Origin: Bacteroidales bacterium
GTDB lineage: Bacteria; Bacteroidota; Bacteroidia; Bacteroidales; UBA12481
DNA length: 36,675 nt
Assembly: GCA_023145515.1 (NCBI GenBank)
Contig: JAGLDP010000019.1
Location: 1-36,675 of the forward strand
Direction of reading: 5' to 3'
In this document: positions 35,973-36,675 of the stretch, one piece after another
Position numbering within the stretch: position 1 is the stretch's first letter
Layout of the letters: each line of letters starts with the position of its first letter
Notes under the pieces: generated by a model
The model's database searches: none
The model's input: the letters and a program-made list of their open reading frames with translations, nothing else
What the model was told of the DNA's origin: nothing
Made by a program: the position numbers and the translations under genes

Positions 35973-36675
35973 TTATTTAGTTTTTCCTAAAATAAATCTT
36001 CCCAATACTTTAGTGCTGAAGGTTGCGAAGCTTACCACAGATATTGAGCTCAGAGGCATTAGGATAGCAGCCACCACAGGAGAAAGATTACCTGAGAGGG
36101 CAAACGATAAGCCAGCAACATTATAACATAGAGAGATGAAAAAACTCAGTTTAACAATAACTAAACTCTTGTTTGCAAAATGAATAAACCGACTTAAAAG
36201 GCTGAAGGTGCTGGCTTTAATAATAGCATCTCCGGCAGGAGAGAAGTGATACACATCATCTGCAATGGATAAGGCTACATCAGCTTTCATAAATGCTCCG
36301 GCATCATTTAATCCATCACCAATCATCATCACATGATGTCCCTTTTCACGAAGAGAAGAAATGAACGACATCTTATCGTTAGGCTGTTGGTTAAAATGGA
36401 GCTTGTTGTCTTTGAAATATTTTGACAAGTGCTTTCTTTCAGAATCATTATCTCCTGAAAGCAAGTATAACTCGTATTGCTCATTGAGACTACTAACAAC
36501 CGAATGAAATCCTTCACGATATGTATTACTTATTGTGAAATGTCCTTTGATATTTGAATCTATTGATAGGTATACACGTGAAGAGAGACTATCTTCTTCT
36601 GGCGTGGCTGAACCAGCAAATTCAGCTGACCCAAGGCGAATATCACGGTTTTGTACTCGTCCGAATATCCCTCGT
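35973..36675 (-). CDS. ccoI: C-terminal part of heavy-metal P-type ATPase (CcoI/FixI-like), partial at window edge
   Basis: 'MMIGDGLNDAGAFMKADVALSIADDVYHFSPAGDAIIKAS' and 'LSPVVAAILMPLSSISVVSFATFSTK'. The frame stays open upstream of the track's TTG start (RGIFGRVQNRDIRLGSAEFAGSATPEEDSLSSRVYLSIDSNIKGHFTISNTYREGFHSVVSSLNEQYELYLLSGDND) to the window end. Confidence 0.82.
   Translation of the reverse strand, partial: RGIFGRVQNRDIRLGSAEFAGSATPEEDSLSSRVYLSIDSNIKGHFTISNTYREGFHSVVSSLNEQYELYLLSGDNDSERKHLSKYFKDNKLHFNQQPNDKMSFISSLREKGHHVMMIGDGLNDAGAFMKADVALSIADDVYHFSPAGDAIIKASTFSLLSRFIHFANKSLVIVKLSFFISLCYNVAGLSFALSGNLSPVVAAILMPLSSISVVSFATFSTKVLGRFILGKTK

Noticed and set aside
1-36675. Defence island, BGC or prophage
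   Set aside because: No nuclease/helicase/toxin modules, phage structural genes or synthase domains seen in the translated ORFs.

Overview
This is a Bacteroidota-type chromosomal window, judged from the T9SS C-terminal sorting domains, DUF2723 protein, FtsX-like permease and S9/M14 peptidases. It is mostly ordinary housekeeping and secreted-protein genes. Left to right: an edge-truncated HTH (excisionase/MerR-like) ORF that the ORF track missed; tRNA-Gln(TTG) with a terminator; a DUF2723 / polysaccharide deacetylase / purD / membrane protein run; a biotin-dependent acyl-CoA carboxylase operon (BC, BCCP, CT) on the minus strand; a secreted DUF302-like protein and a GH116 enzyme carrying an inserted beta-sandwich-like domain; two paralogous T9SS proteins on either side of a D-cysteine desulfhydrase-like gene; a thymidylate-synthase-like gene overlapping a DNPH1/RCL-like nucleotide hydrolase gene; an S9 DPP-IV peptidase; a cyclophilin; a divergent FtsX-type permease and MATE pair; a beta-helix lipoprotein; a beta-lactamase-family serine hydrolase; a MaoC dehydratase; an M14 peptidase with a T9SS tail; a lipoprotein FAD oxidoreductase; and a CcoI-like P-type ATPase running off the right edge. 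I found no CRISPR array, recognisable defence system or complete mobile element. The most interesting signals are: (1) a dispersed family of strictly 8-bp-periodic repeats (GAATCACN and variants) at four loci, which at three of them contains the stop codon of the neighbouring gene and at one exactly bridges a stop to the next start codon; (2) the overlapping TS-like / DNPH1-like gene pair; (3) the domain rearrangement and in-frame 21-bp repeat inside the GH116 gene; (4) the duplicated T9SS genes that share their 3' terminator. All product calls come from reading motifs without database searches.
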